From Bacteriovoracaceae bacterium UBA3083 (GTDB taxonomy: Bacteria; Bdellovibrionota; Bacteriovoracia; Bacteriovoracales; Bacteriovoracaceae): a stretch of 64,000 nt of DNA. The stretch spans positions 61,695-125,694 of the forward strand of contig DFBJ01000008.1 of the NCBI GenBank assembly GCA_002366565.1, written 5' to 3'. This document shows positions 35,501 through 45,100 of this stretch, one piece after another; position 1 is the first letter of the stretch; the number at the start of each line of letters is the position of its first letter. Position numbers and translations under genes: made by a program. The notes beneath the pieces were generated by a model. The model worked only from the letters and a program-made list of their open reading frames with translations. It made no database searches and was not told where the DNA came from.

Positions 35501-37268
35501 TCCGCACTCTGGAGATAATACAGAATTAATTACCAACATTTCTAATGACTACACTCTCTACTTTTATAGAGGAGTAGAAGGGTCTGCTTATATTACACTA
35601 GATGTTTCTACTGATAGCACTGTTATTGAGTTAGATAAAGAATTGCCAGCAGGTCTCGTTGCTGAAGAGAATACAAATGGTATCTTTAGAATTACGGGAA
35701 CTCCTACAAGTCCAAGTAATAAAGAAAAATTTACATTAACGGCTTCCAATGCCTTTGGAGCTACTACTTATGAGTTCTTCATTAAGGTCTATAATCAAAT
35801 TAATATCATAGACACTACTGGCTCAACTTCTTATATCCTACATAAAACAGGAAAAGGAAATGGTAGAAAACCTTGTGCAATTACAGAAGAACAAATGTCT
35901 TTTGGAGATGCTGCTGTTAGAGATATTTCTTGCTTCCTAGATGTTGGTGAGAATGAACTACACTCTAATGGTATTAAGTTAGAATTTCAGATGGGCGAAA
36001 ACCTATGTCAATTCGTAGATGAAAAACCATATGCATTTTGGAGATTTCCTCCAGGAAACTCATATTCAGAGTTAGGAAACCCTACGATTTATAAGCATTC
36101 TGGATACGATGCCTGTACTTCAAATGCTCCAACAGCAGATTATACAACAGATGCTGCAGGAACGACTTCAATAGCAGGCTTTGGAGATCCTAGGATACGA
36201 GTGACTATTGAAGAACCTGCAGACTTATGTATGTTTAATCATGATCTTCAAAGAGATGATATAGACTTTCCAAAATGTGATACTGGAGAATATCCAAGAC
36301 TCAATGTAACTTGGGAAGCTGAGCCATTTGTTTGCTCAGTTGGTGGAATTCCTACTGGAGACTCTAACTATATCGACTGTGAAGAAAATAATGGTTCATG
36401 TGACGCTGGTGGTGGTGAAGAGAACAAGGGTGAATGTGATGATAGTGGTGGAACTTGGACGACAAATGCTACTCACAATGATGCCGCTAATGGTGGTGGA
36501 GATACTCCAGCTATGGGTGAGTGTTTAACTACAGATACAGATACTGTTGAAAACTTCGATTGTGGAGGAGAAACATATAACTGTATTTCAGGAGCAAGAA
36601 AGACTTGGAGAGATTTAGATGATCAAGACTTACTAGATGGTGCTACTACAATAGAGCATAATATGTCAGTTGGAAATCCTAAGCCGACCAAAATAGAGCC
36701 AGACTATACAGACGGATATACATCATCTGATTTTGGAACCAACGTTTACTACTCAAACTACCGTAGCCTATGCTCAGCGGATAGCTATAAGCCAGATGTA
36801 ACTACATTTGAATCTAGTATTGGTCTAAACGCACCTCACGATTCAACAGATACCAGTCATTTTGGACCTGGAGCAACTTCAACTTATGAATTTAAATGTA
36901 AAGACTCTTCAGGAACAACAACAGGTAGAATAAGAATTGTAGTAAGAGACTTTGATAGAAAATTTAAAGTTAAAATTGGTTTCTGTTCTAATCCAGCCTT
37001 CACAAGTGAAGATGATTGTATAACTTCTGGTGGAACATGGGGACAATCAGGTATTGATTACTTCAACCCAGATTCTGTGGCCATACCAAATGGCTCATCA
37101 GGAACAAATGATCCACTAAACTACTTATTCAATACTCAGATGGATGGTTTTGGTACAAACTATAATATTTATGATAACAATCAAGACTTTGAAACAGGTG
37201 GGACATGTTCAGTACCAACATTTGACTTTGGTACTGTAAACTCTGCCCACCCAGAAGATGCTCTTTAA
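32556..37268 (+). CDS. Giant lipoprotein with repeated domains
   Basis: From ATG 32556 (MRTLWKIST) the protein is about 1570 residues; ATG 32493 would add 21 residues ahead of the signal peptide and is less likely. The lipobox is LTAC, so the chain is lipidated and exported. A Ser/Asp-rich linker follows. Two tandem units near 33520-33960 share GSxTxTGTGTxF. Segments with LPAGLSFD or LPAGLVAEEN...RITGTPTSP fit putative-Ig (He_PIG) domains. At least five copies of a C-x(n)-C-x3-4-GG-x-W motif occur (34218-34640, 36430-36460, 36980-37040). The C-terminal part is Cys- and Asp-rich. Probably a surface or adhesion protein; function unknown. Confidence 0.75.
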   Translation: MRTLWKISTFTVLLFTLTACMPDSLTKFKEAPTKNADETTSSSGGSSDSDDSSTCTAGTEPACSSPGTFTYPSGKNYKFLIYENGEEFETPLIVPTFSSYIVGHEEYLSIEPPTNFTSETGLIVDPEEDFKFTGEPDRFLPKTFYDITATYSTPELSSDEVMTDTIAFTIAKDLESLIYPMIVGSQVILEVDSVTPFSTATGYNYISAENGVSGLITYIDTNNKELHITISENTGQGFFSVDGEVDNSTSFFSSKATVSAVYNTYARSTSIQSSLSPTVLGYQTLSSNELASISYSIFPSLPAGLSFDQMRGTIGTLRAYQNVTDGSMTVAEGSRTITGTGTLFLSHLQVNSTIELNGELHKIESIESNSVANTYTPFSATASVSSFKKILKGSVSTVNGSPTLTGTGTAFSSEVITSKNIVIDAVSDFTGLNASISSVGSDTSITLNSNFTGTDLTIPELKATSYVVTAKNILGKTVTRLLTISLLDIVQPKTLSKVAYNLAINDKVVLYADEVTAFSKGGYISNRSGTIAQIDYIDTANKKIFATVKNIGNYCTVETALTSTACTNANGYWINKNFDLNDPVDNASSYLAGETTLVKDSVLSFSISSNAISRLPVVSPSLSAAELATLEYSIDPDISSGQGFCDNAIYTNEFDCTANGGNWSQGLLFATSDQCSTQNAAHSSSALCTGAGGTWIEKGSFYGAPTTAIPETEFTITTTTLLDKTIDSTLSISVNAPPAGLSITRNVLLHVPSSSAFEVGDAISSNSGGLGTITGKFKINATDADKNTFLYEFLEVKVTKGSFNDFDDLDNLLTFDSQKTYILGDGAYPYNLKLNVADSSQFKDPYYPDYIAGENLLQVGGSDRARIAFNDEVNNTIFVTVYDTQTYAVNVEPTSLATSDTITAPNISGTPSTTISSMEGNHLILQFSSTAYLGLSSTAKGYDITSAGTGIGMLHYFDATNTARVEVTEGTFNTTEDLDAISPHSGDNTELITNISNDYTLYFYRGVEGSAYITLDVSTDSTVIELDKELPAGLVAEENTNGIFRITGTPTSPSNKEKFTLTASNAFGATTYEFFIKVYNQINIIDTTGSTSYILHKTGKGNGRKPCAITEEQMSFGDAAVRDISCFLDVGENELHSNGIKLEFQMGENLCQFVDEKPYAFWRFPPGNSYSELGNPTIYKHSGYDACTSNAPTADYTTDAAGTTSIAGFGDPRIRVTIEEPADLCMFNHDLQRDDIDFPKCDTGEYPRLNVTWEAEPFVCSVGGIPTGDSNYIDCEENNGSCDAGGGEENKGECDDSGGTWTTNATHNDAANGGGDTPAMGECLTTDTDTVENFDCGGETYNCISGARKTWRDLDDQDLLDGATTIEHNMSVGNPKPTKIEPDYTDGYTSSDFGTNVYYSNYRSLCSADSYKPDVTTFESSIGLNAPHDSTDTSHFGPGATSTYEFKCKDSSGTTTGRIRIVVRDFDRKFKVKIGFCSNPAFTSEDDCITSGGTWGQSGIDYFNPDSVAIPNGSSGTNDPLNYLFNTQMDGFGTNYNIYDNNQDFETGGTCSVPTFDFGTVNSAHPEDAL

Positions 37269-38641
37269 TTAAGGGTTACAACTCGGCCAACTAGGTCGTA
37301 ATCTAAAACCTCGGTGATCTCTACTTTTACGAGATCACCAGCTTTTAGACCTTCAATATCACTATCATTTATAATGACTTTACCGTCGATATCTGGAGCT
37401 TGACCAACATGTCTACCTTCAATAAGAAGTTCTGTTTCTTCATGCTGTCCTTCAATAAGAACATCAATAACTTTCCCTTGGTAGCTTGCATTTAACTCAC
37501 GAACAATTTCTCTTTGTACTTCGAAAAGTTGGTCAAAGCGATCATCAATTGTTTCTTGGTCAACCTTATCTTTTAACCTATAAGCAGGTGTTCCCTCTTC
37601 ATCTGAATAACGGAAAATACCTAAGTGATTAAACTTTGCTTTTTTGATTCCCTCTAGAAGAGTTTCGAAGTCTTCCTCAGACTCTCCAGGGAAACCTACA
37701 ATTATAGATGTTCTAAGAACAATCCCTGGATTTCTTTCACGAAGTCTTTCGATACGGTTCATGATTTCTGCACCAGTAATCTTTCTATTCATTCTCTTAA
37801 GAACATTATTAGAAAAATGCTGAACAGGCATATCTAAGTAACTACAAATCTTTTTACTATTTCTCATCTGTTCAATAACTTCATCAGTTAACTCATCAGG
37901 GTAGAAATAAAATAATCTAATCCAGTCAATTCCCTCTACATTTTCTAATCCACTTAAAAGCTCAAAAAGATTATTTTCATCATCAAGGTCTACACCATAG
38001 TCAGAAAGGTCTTGTGAAATAAGGTTGATCTCTCTTACTCCAGACTCTGCTAACTTCTTCGCTTCTGTAATAAGTGATTCTACAGATCTAGATCTTAGTC
38101 TTCCTCTCAGTGTAGGAATAATACAGAAAGTACAATTTCTATTACATCCTTCTGATATTTTTAACCATGCAGTATAAAAAGGAGAAGTATTAAGTCTTGG
38201 ATCAAATTCTGTATGTATAAACTTTGGAATTTCAACAAATGATTTCTTTTCTAGTTTATTATCCTCTAGGGCCTTTAGAAGAGGTACTATTTTATTATAT
38301 TCTCCTGTACCAATGAACATATCAACTTCAGGAAGAGACTCTTCTAGTTGATCAGAATATCTTTGGGCCATACAACCTGAAACAACAAGTGCTTTACAGC
38401 TCCCCTGCTCTTGATCTTTATAATCTGCAAGATCTAAGATTGTCTCTATCGACTCTTGTTTTGCAGCTTCAACAAATGAACAAGTATTAACAACAATAAC
38501 CTCAGCCGAATCAGGCTCAGGAACAACTTTGAAACCATCAAGTCCCATATAACCAAGCATAACTTGAGAATCAACTAGGTTTTTAGAACATCCTAGTGAA
38601 GTAAAAAATACGGTACGGTTTTCAAACTTTGTTGTCTGCAT
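37265..38641 (-). CDS. rimO: Ribosomal protein S12 methylthiotransferase
   Basis: Radical SAM enzyme that methylthiolates Asp88 of S12. The 458-residue protein shows the N-terminal UPF0004 cluster Cys C18, C54 and C90 (SLGCSKN, NTCSFV, SGCMAQRY), the radical SAM site C166-x3-C170-x2-C173 (GCNRNCTFC), and a C-terminal TRAM domain from about 390. SLGCSKNLVDSQ and NTCSFVEAAKQES are diagnostic of RimO rather than MiaB. ATG 38641 has AAGGGAA upstream. The 3' end overlaps the convergent lipoprotein gene by 4 bases. Confidence 0.96.
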   Translation of the reverse strand: MQTTKFENRTVFFTSLGCSKNLVDSQVMLGYMGLDGFKVVPEPDSAEVIVVNTCSFVEAAKQESIETILDLADYKDQEQGSCKALVVSGCMAQRYSDQLEESLPEVDMFIGTGEYNKIVPLLKALEDNKLEKKSFVEIPKFIHTEFDPRLNTSPFYTAWLKISEGCNRNCTFCIIPTLRGRLRSRSVESLITEAKKLAESGVREINLISQDLSDYGVDLDDENNLFELLSGLENVEGIDWIRLFYFYPDELTDEVIEQMRNSKKICSYLDMPVQHFSNNVLKRMNRKITGAEIMNRIERLRERNPGIVLRTSIIVGFPGESEEDFETLLEGIKKAKFNHLGIFRYSDEEGTPAYRLKDKVDQETIDDRFDQLFEVQREIVRELNASYQGKVIDVLIEGQHEETELLIEGRHVGQAPDIDGKVIINDSDIEGLKAGDLVKVEITEVLDYDLVGRVVTLN

Positions 38642-38770
38642 AGAATTCCCTTAAATTTAATAATTACTTGTGCACTTGTAGTATAAAATCTTCCAATAAT
38701 CAAAGGGTTGTGTAATATTTCAATGAATAAGTCGTTTGCTTTTCTTAACGATGAGAAATAGACTTAAACT

Positions 38771-40777
38771 ATGGAAAATAAACGACTTACAGCCTATATT
38801 TTATTACTACTTTTACTGACTTCTTGCTCAACAAGAGTCATGACTCCTCCAAATCCGAGCTTTTTAAACCTCACAGGAAAGTTAGAGCTAACAGAGTCTG
38901 ATATTCTTGCTCAAAAGTTTCATCAGGCTAATCTAGACTACAACAATAAATTCTACTTAAAAGCCTGTTCAGAATATGAAGAGTTGATAGAGGTTGAAGA
39001 CTTTCCTCTTAAAAGCCTTGCTCTCATTAGGGCGCTAAAAGCTTGTGACTGGACGGTGCCGAAATTAATATCAATATGGGAAAATACGAAGATTGAAAAG
39101 TGGTTAGAACAAGACTACTACCAAATTTCTTATGAGGTTGCTAAGCGTAAGAATATAAAGCTTTGGCAAGCAAAACATAACTTCTCACTCTATCCATTTG
39201 AAACTCGTAAAGAAGAAAAAGAAAGGTATATAAGAAACGCACTTGAAATTGCTGAAGATGAGCAGATAACAGAACTTGTAACAAAATATAATGAAGAGTT
39301 ACAAAAAGTTTCACCTCGCTTTATTACAGCTCCATCTGATGAACAATTATATGATGTCGCAAGAGATTTTGAAAAAGCGAGAGAGTACGATAGTGCTATC
39401 AAGACTTATGAATCAATAATAAAAAATCAAAATATTGATTTAGATACTAAGATAAAGTCATGGCATAGAATAACAAGGGTCTTTAAAAATAAAAGAAGAA
39501 AAGACCTCGCGCAAAGCTCTACTAAAACTCTTGTATCTTGGATAAAGAAAAATAAGTCCTTATTTGGATCTCAATATGATTATGAACTAGTTGAAGCAAG
39601 AACAAGGTGGGCAAGAGCGACATGGACAGAAAATAATCTTCCTCTCGCGAGCAAGATTTTAACCAATACTCTAAGTAGAAATTCAGCAACAGATGAACAA
39701 AAAGCTACAATTTACTATCTACTTGCAGGAATTTCTAAAGAAGATAAGAAAATTAAATCTGCTATCTACTATTTAAAGAAGTCTGTTGAGATTTGTACTA
39801 AAGAACAAAAAGAAAACTTTCTCTGGGAGTTAGCTTGGCTAGAATATAAAAGTAAGAACTATTCTGAATCAAGTAAGTTACTATTAGAACTTCTTAATGA
39901 ATTCCCAGATGTTTCTAAATTTAGTTATTGGCTTGCAAAATCACTTTCAAAAGAAAAGAAAGCAGAAGAGTCTATTCCCTACTATGCAAAAACAATTGAG
40001 TTAAACCCTTATGGATACTACGGTATACAAGCAAGAAGAGCACTAGGTCTCAAAGATGACCTTAACCAAGAAGTCATAGAGTCTTCAAAGGATAACTTAT
40101 TTGATTGGCTAGTGGCTCTTGGGGAATACGACTCAGCTAAGAAATACCTAGATGGATTAATCTACTCTACGAAATCTGACTCAAGTAAACTCTCCCTCTT
40201 AGAAAGAATGAATAGAGCAAGAAATTTTCAAGGAAGTTTAAGAACTTTCTTCACAATGGATGAAGACCAAAGAAATGATATAGAAAAAAAGTTTATTCAA
40301 TATATATATCCAAAGCCAAGCTTAGAGTCTAAATACCTAGAAAATAAGTTTGATAATAATCTTGCCTACTCCATTATCAGACAAGAATCTGCTTTCAATA
40401 AGGAAGCCAGAAGCTTTGCAGATGCTTATGGATTAATGCAAATCATTCCCTCAAGGGCGAAAAAGCTAGCTAGAAAGCACAACATTCCCTATAAAAGTAC
40501 TGAAGATCTCTATGATATCGATGTAAATATGGCCCTAGGTGTTCATTACTTAGAGGACCTAAAGAAGCTTTTCAAATTTCTTCCAATGGCAATTGGTTCT
40601 TATAATGCTGGAGAATCAACAATGAAAAGATGGGTCAAATCTCGTTACCAAGGTGATATTGAGATTTTCATAGAAGATATTCCTTACCGAGAAACAAAGA
40701 AATATATAAAGTTAGTTCTTAGAAATTACTACATTTACCAAGAACTACCTGTAGATAAGAAAGTATTTATCTATTAA
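38771..40777 (+). CDS. Lytic transglycosylase lipoprotein (Slt type)
   Basis: Cleaves the MurNAc-GlcNAc bond of peptidoglycan to give 1,6-anhydro-MurNAc ends. The 668-residue protein has a lipoprotein signal (LLLLTSC, lipid Cys near residue 19), a long alpha-helical TPR-like region (about 50-500, the Slt70 U-domain type), and a C-terminal SLT domain: YSIIRQESAFNKEA with the catalytic Glu, YGLMQIIPSRAKKLA and MAIGSYNAGESTMKRW. ATG 38771. Its 3' end overlaps lolA by 11 bases. It supplies fragments of the kind handled by NagZ at 58763. Confidence 0.92.
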   Translation: MENKRLTAYILLLLLLTSCSTRVMTPPNPSFLNLTGKLELTESDILAQKFHQANLDYNNKFYLKACSEYEELIEVEDFPLKSLALIRALKACDWTVPKLISIWENTKIEKWLEQDYYQISYEVAKRKNIKLWQAKHNFSLYPFETRKEEKERYIRNALEIAEDEQITELVTKYNEELQKVSPRFITAPSDEQLYDVARDFEKAREYDSAIKTYESIIKNQNIDLDTKIKSWHRITRVFKNKRRKDLAQSSTKTLVSWIKKNKSLFGSQYDYELVEARTRWARATWTENNLPLASKILTNTLSRNSATDEQKATIYYLLAGISKEDKKIKSAIYYLKKSVEICTKEQKENFLWELAWLEYKSKNYSESSKLLLELLNEFPDVSKFSYWLAKSLSKEKKAEESIPYYAKTIELNPYGYYGIQARRALGLKDDLNQEVIESSKDNLFDWLVALGEYDSAKKYLDGLIYSTKSDSSKLSLLERMNRARNFQGSLRTFFTMDEDQRNDIEKKFIQYIYPKPSLESKYLENKFDNNLAYSIIRQESAFNKEARSFADAYGLMQIIPSRAKKLARKHNIPYKSTEDLYDIDVNMALGVHYLEDLKKLFKFLPMAIGSYNAGESTMKRWVKSRYQGDIEIFIEDIPYRETKKYIKLVLRNYYIYQELPVDKKVFIY

Positions 40778-41372
40778 TTTTTGTATTCTTTGGAACTTCA
40801 AAAACAAAATGATTTTTAGAAAAACTTGGACCTTCAATAATTTTTGAAAGTTCAAGTTTTTTAACCTTCTTAGATACTAGCGCCATTTCAACAGCAATTA
40901 AATTTTTGAATAATGGCTTACCATTTTTAAATGTTAATTTTGCTTTTGCTATTCCTAAGTCCTTAGAAACTTCTTTTGAAAAGCTAAGGAAATAATCATT
41001 CTTCTTATTCTTAGTCACTTTATATAGCTTATTAGTAAGAAGACCTTTTCTTAATATATCTAAGAACTTTGTAAGTTCATTCTTAGTTGCTTCTTGAATT
41101 GTAACTTGACCTGGCTCCGATTCAATAAATGCAGGAGTGTAGTACCACGTTTTAGACTCATTACTTACGTAAGTTAAACTTTCCGGAGAGGAAGTAATAA
41201 GTTTTATATTACCTGGGTACATATAATCCATTTTACCTTTAGACCTCTTTTCCTTTCCAGTCAGAGCACTTTTATAAACTTGCTCAAAGCTTGCAGAAAA
41301 GCTATCAGGGATAAAAGCTGCAGCATTAATTTGATTAATAAATAAGAATGTAAGAAGTAGAATTTTAGTCAT
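40767..41372 (-). CDS. lolA: Outer-membrane lipoprotein carrier LolA-like
   Basis: Periplasmic chaperone that moves lipoproteins from LolCDE to the outer membrane. The 201-residue protein has a signal peptide (about 18 residues) and the LolA fold pattern: FSASFEQVYKSALTGKEKRSKGKM, MYPGNIKLITSSPE, VSNESKTWYYTPAF, and a C-terminal FVFEVPKNTKI. The pattern SKGKMDYMYPGNIK matches the family block around the first hairpin. It lies 47 bases after smc, and its ribosome site GGAGG sits in the loop of the hairpin at 41373-41402. Confidence 0.82.
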   Translation of the reverse strand: MTKILLLTFLFINQINAAAFIPDSFSASFEQVYKSALTGKEKRSKGKMDYMYPGNIKLITSSPESLTYVSNESKTWYYTPAFIESEPGQVTIQEATKNELTKFLDILRKGLLTNKLYKVTKNKKNDYFLSFSKEVSKDLGIAKAKLTFKNGKPLFKNLIAVEMALVSKKVKKLELSKIIEGPSFSKNHFVFEVPKNTKINR

Positions 41373-41402
41373 AATAGTGAAGCCTCCAAAGACTTCACTA
41401 TT
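41373..41402 (-). promoter_or_regulatory. Hairpin enclosing the lolA ribosome binding site
   Basis: On the lower strand, AATAGTGAAG (41393-41402) pairs perfectly with CTTCACTATT (41373-41382). The 10-base loop is TCTTTGGAGG, holding the lolA Shine-Dalgarno, and ATG follows the stem directly. It lies between smc and lolA and has no U tract, so it looks more like translational control than a terminator. Confidence 0.5.
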
Positions 41403-41419
41403 ATAACTAGATATGAAAA

Positions 41420-44400
41420 TTAGTGCAATTGTACTGATACTGCTTTTGAAACACCTGGTTCTTGCATAGTTACACCATAAAGAGTGTCATTAAGTTCCAT
41501 TGTTTTCTTATTGTGAGTAATAAGGATGAACTGAGAATCTGAACTCATTTCTCTAAGTAGCTCATTGAAACGCCCTACGTTTGCATCATCAAGCGGCGCA
41601 TCAACCTCATCAAGCAGACAGAACGGTGAAGGCTTAACTAAGAATATTGAGAAAATTAACGATACAGCAGTCATGGCCTTTTCACCACCTGACATAAGGT
41701 TAATATTCTGCATCTTCTTACCTGGTGGCTTAGCAATAATATCTACTCCACACTCACTGTCATTTATGTCTCCAGTCACCTTAAGCATGGCCTCACCACC
41801 ACCGAAGATAATTGGGAATACTTTTCTAAATCGAACATCAACTTCTTCAAAAGCAATTTTAAATCTTTCTTTTGATTTCTCATCAATGTGATTGATAGCT
41901 GTCTCTAGGTCCTCAAGAGATTGCTTTAACTCAACTTCTTGAACTCTTAAGAAATCAAATCTAAGCTTTTGACGATCATAATCTTCAATTGCTTGCCAGT
42001 TGATCTCTCCAAGACGGTTATACTCATTCTTATAATTCTTTAATTTATTAGAACATTCCTTTAAGTCTTGACCATAACGTCTATGGAACTCATAAGGTTG
42101 TTTCTCGATAGGAAGAAGACCATTTTCAGTCTCCATCATATACATCTGTCTAGTATCAACTAGATCTTCGAAGTCATCTTGTTCATATTCAAGGAATCCA
42201 CCAATCGCTTCTCTTAAGTCAATTTGGTATTTTTCAAAAATATTTTTAACTGATTCAACTTCATCATTTTGCCATTGAGTAATTTTCAGTTCGTACTCAG
42301 CAATATCTTTTTCGTTCTTAGACACTTTCTTATTAAGGTCTTTAACTTCGTCTTCTCTTTCCTGCATAGCAAGGAGAAGTTGAGTTAGGTCATCTTTCAT
42401 GATTCCAAGAACATCGTCTCTATCAGAAAGTTCAGACGCCATTTCTTGATTCGAAGTCTCAAGAGTGTCTATTTGATCATTTGTTGTCTCAATTTCCTCA
42501 TTATATTTTTCAATTAGCTCTTTATTTGAAGCGATTCTTGCTGTCTGCTTCTCCATTTGAGAATTAATATCATCTATTTGAGATTGAATACCTGAGACAC
42601 GCTCTTTAAATGTGTTAATTTCAACTTGCTTGGCCATATAGGCTTCTCTTTCAGTCTCATATGTAGACTTAAGATCAATTAGCTCATCGTTCTCTTCTTC
42701 AAAACGACTTGTTAATTCTTCAAGAGCTTCATCTAGAATTGCCTTATTCTTAGAAAGAGAGTCTTCACTTTCAAGCATATCTAATCTAGATTTAGAAATT
42801 TCGGACTTTCTCTTCTTAAGTATTTCAAGACGAGTATTTCCGGACTCCATTCCTGACAGCTTTGACTCTAAAGCTGATTTCTTTGCAGCATGGTCAGAAC
42901 GTGCTTCTGAAAGTTGATTTCTTTGAAGTTCAAGCTCATCTCTTTTCTCTTCAAGTGAAAGCGAAAGCTCCTCACTCTTAGTCTCAAGTGTACTTACTTC
43001 AACCTCTAAAACTTCAATATCTTTTTCAAGTTCTAAGATTTGGTTATTTCTTTCAACAACACCTTGTCCCTCAGAACTTCCGGCCATTGTTAAAATCTTA
43101 CCATTTCCAGCATTTCTTATTAACGACTTACCATCAACAGAACTTATAGCTTTGAATTTGATAGAGTCAGAAATCGACTTGAATACATCTTGATCAAAAT
43201 TTGTAGCGATAAAATATCCATCAAAGAATGGGATAAGTTTTGCTTTATATTCTTCAGGAAGATTAAGCAGCTCATGAACAGGAGTAATATCTCCTCCAGT
43301 TGCTACTCTTAGTCTTTCAAGAGTTTCTTCAGAAGTCATATCTCCATTCTTATTAGGAGATAGGAACTCTAATGCTTTTTCATTATTATTTTTACACCAT
43401 TCTAGAACAGGACTAACTTCATCTTCTGTTGAAACTAGCGTGTCCATAAAGTCACTTAATAAGTTTTGAACGGCTTTAGCATGAGTCTCCTCACACTGAA
43501 TTAAATTTCCAAGTAATTGATACTTATCAGAATCAACAGTTTCTAAAAACTCAACTGCACCTTCTCTAACACCATCCATAGCTGCGCTAATTTCTTTTAA
43601 AGATGAAAGTTTTGATTCTTTAGTAATTAGAGACTTACTCTTTTCTTTCAGCTCAGCTTCAAGAGTCTTATTCTCAGTAATTAATTTTTCAATATCAGAC
43701 TTAAGGTCAGCTTCAACTTCAGTAAGTCTTTCAGTAAGCTCTGCTGCTGTATGAACAGCATCTCTTTCATCTGCAATCTGAGTTGATACTCCAGAGTATT
43801 GAGTCTCAAGAGCTTCAATCTCTTCAGTGATATCTTGAAGGTTAGCAGCATATTCTTCCAACTTAGATGAGTTTTGGAATACTGTTTGAGAAAGAGTATT
43901 TAACTCATTTTTCTTTTCTTCAATTCCTTCTTTCATTGAATCAACTTGATCTACCTTAAGCTCTAATTGCTCTTTCAGTAGTTCAATCTTTTCTTCAACT
44001 TCTTCGAAGTTAACAGCTTCTTCATTTTTTGTTTGTAATTCAACTAAAGAGTTTTCAAGAGTTGTGATCTTTTCTTCTCTCTCTAAAAGCTCTTCTTCGA
44101 GTTCAGACATTTCTTTTTGTCTTGTCTCAATTAAATTTTCTTTATCTGTAAGTGTTTTACAAAGGTTAGAGAATCTCTCCTCTGCAGTAGCAAGCTGAGT
44201 AGAGATTTCATTTCTTTCTTTTTGAAGAATTTCAATCTTTTCAGTTTGCTCTTCTTTCTTAAATCTCTCTTCTTCAAGAGAAATTTCAAGAGAGTTCTTT
44301 CTTGTTCCCCAGCCTTCTAGCTCAAGGTTCTTTTCATTTAATAAAGTTCTTCCATCTCTTAAATCCTTAAGTAGATCATAAACTTTATGAGAGTGAACAA

Positions 44401-45100
44401 TTATGTCATTTCTCTTAATTTTTTCTTTAAGAGATCTTGCACGCTCTGCTTTTTCAGCTTGTTTTTGCAGGGACTTCAAATTCTTTTCAATCTCAGACTG
44501 AAGATCTTGAAGTCTATTTAAGTTTTGTTCTGTTTGTTCAATTTTCTTAAGAGACTCTTTCTTTCTTACTTTAAACTTAGTAATACCAGCAACTTCTTCA
44601 ATCATTGTACGACGCTCTTCTGGCTTCGCTTGAACAAGTCTGTTGATTTCACCTTGGGCAATAATCGAATAAGATTTTGCACCTGCACCAGTATCCATGA
44701 ACACTTCTTGAATATCTTTTAATCTCGCAGGGTAGTTATTGATTCTATATTCTGTTTCACCATTTCTATAAAGCTTTCTTGTTAACTGAATCTCAGTTGG
44801 ACTAGATACTTTATTTCCAATGTGAATATGCTTTCCATCGTCATTACCAAGAACTAGAGTCGCCTCAGCATATGCACCAGGATTATATTTAGATGAACCT
44901 GCAAAAATTAAGTCTTTCATGGATTTACCACGTAGATGCTTAGCAGATTGCTCACCCATTACCCAAAATAGGGCATCAACAATATTTGATTTTCCACAAC
45001 CATTTGGCCCAACGATACCAGTAATACCGTCATCAAAATGAATAGTTGTACGATCTTTAAAGGATTTAAATCCCTGAATAACAAGTCTCTTCAATTTCAC
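41420..45100 (-). CDS. smc: Chromosome segregation ATPase SMC
   Basis: Core subunit of bacterial condensin. The 1226-residue chain has the N-terminal head with FKSFKDRTTI and Walker A GPNGCGKSN (about 31-40), a first coiled coil to about 500, a hinge domain (about 510-680), a second coiled coil, and the C-terminal head with LMSGGEKAMTAVSL and Walker B PFCLLDEVDAPLDDAN. Start is GTG at 45098-45100 behind GGATAA. Slightly longer than many SMCs. The partners ScpA and ScpB are not in the window. lolA follows after 47 bases. Confidence 0.97.
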   Translation of the reverse strand: MKLKRLVIQGFKSFKDRTTIHFDDGITGIVGPNGCGKSNIVDALFWVMGEQSAKHLRGKSMKDLIFAGSSKYNPGAYAEATLVLGNDDGKHIHIGNKVSSPTEIQLTRKLYRNGETEYRINNYPARLKDIQEVFMDTGAGAKSYSIIAQGEINRLVQAKPEERRTMIEEVAGITKFKVRKKESLKKIEQTEQNLNRLQDLQSEIEKNLKSLQKQAEKAERARSLKEKIKRNDIIVHSHKVYDLLKDLRDGRTLLNEKNLELEGWGTRKNSLEISLEEERFKKEEQTEKIEILQKERNEISTQLATAEERFSNLCKTLTDKENLIETRQKEMSELEEELLEREEKITTLENSLVELQTKNEEAVNFEEVEEKIELLKEQLELKVDQVDSMKEGIEEKKNELNTLSQTVFQNSSKLEEYAANLQDITEEIEALETQYSGVSTQIADERDAVHTAAELTERLTEVEADLKSDIEKLITENKTLEAELKEKSKSLITKESKLSSLKEISAAMDGVREGAVEFLETVDSDKYQLLGNLIQCEETHAKAVQNLLSDFMDTLVSTEDEVSPVLEWCKNNNEKALEFLSPNKNGDMTSEETLERLRVATGGDITPVHELLNLPEEYKAKLIPFFDGYFIATNFDQDVFKSISDSIKFKAISSVDGKSLIRNAGNGKILTMAGSSEGQGVVERNNQILELEKDIEVLEVEVSTLETKSEELSLSLEEKRDELELQRNQLSEARSDHAAKKSALESKLSGMESGNTRLEILKKRKSEISKSRLDMLESEDSLSKNKAILDEALEELTSRFEEENDELIDLKSTYETEREAYMAKQVEINTFKERVSGIQSQIDDINSQMEKQTARIASNKELIEKYNEEIETTNDQIDTLETSNQEMASELSDRDDVLGIMKDDLTQLLLAMQEREDEVKDLNKKVSKNEKDIAEYELKITQWQNDEVESVKNIFEKYQIDLREAIGGFLEYEQDDFEDLVDTRQMYMMETENGLLPIEKQPYEFHRRYGQDLKECSNKLKNYKNEYNRLGEINWQAIEDYDRQKLRFDFLRVQEVELKQSLEDLETAINHIDEKSKERFKIAFEEVDVRFRKVFPIIFGGGEAMLKVTGDINDSECGVDIIAKPPGKKMQNINLMSGGEKAMTAVSLIFSIFLVKPSPFCLLDEVDAPLDDANVGRFNELLREMSSDSQFILITHNKKTMELNDTLYGVTMQEPGVSKAVSVQLH

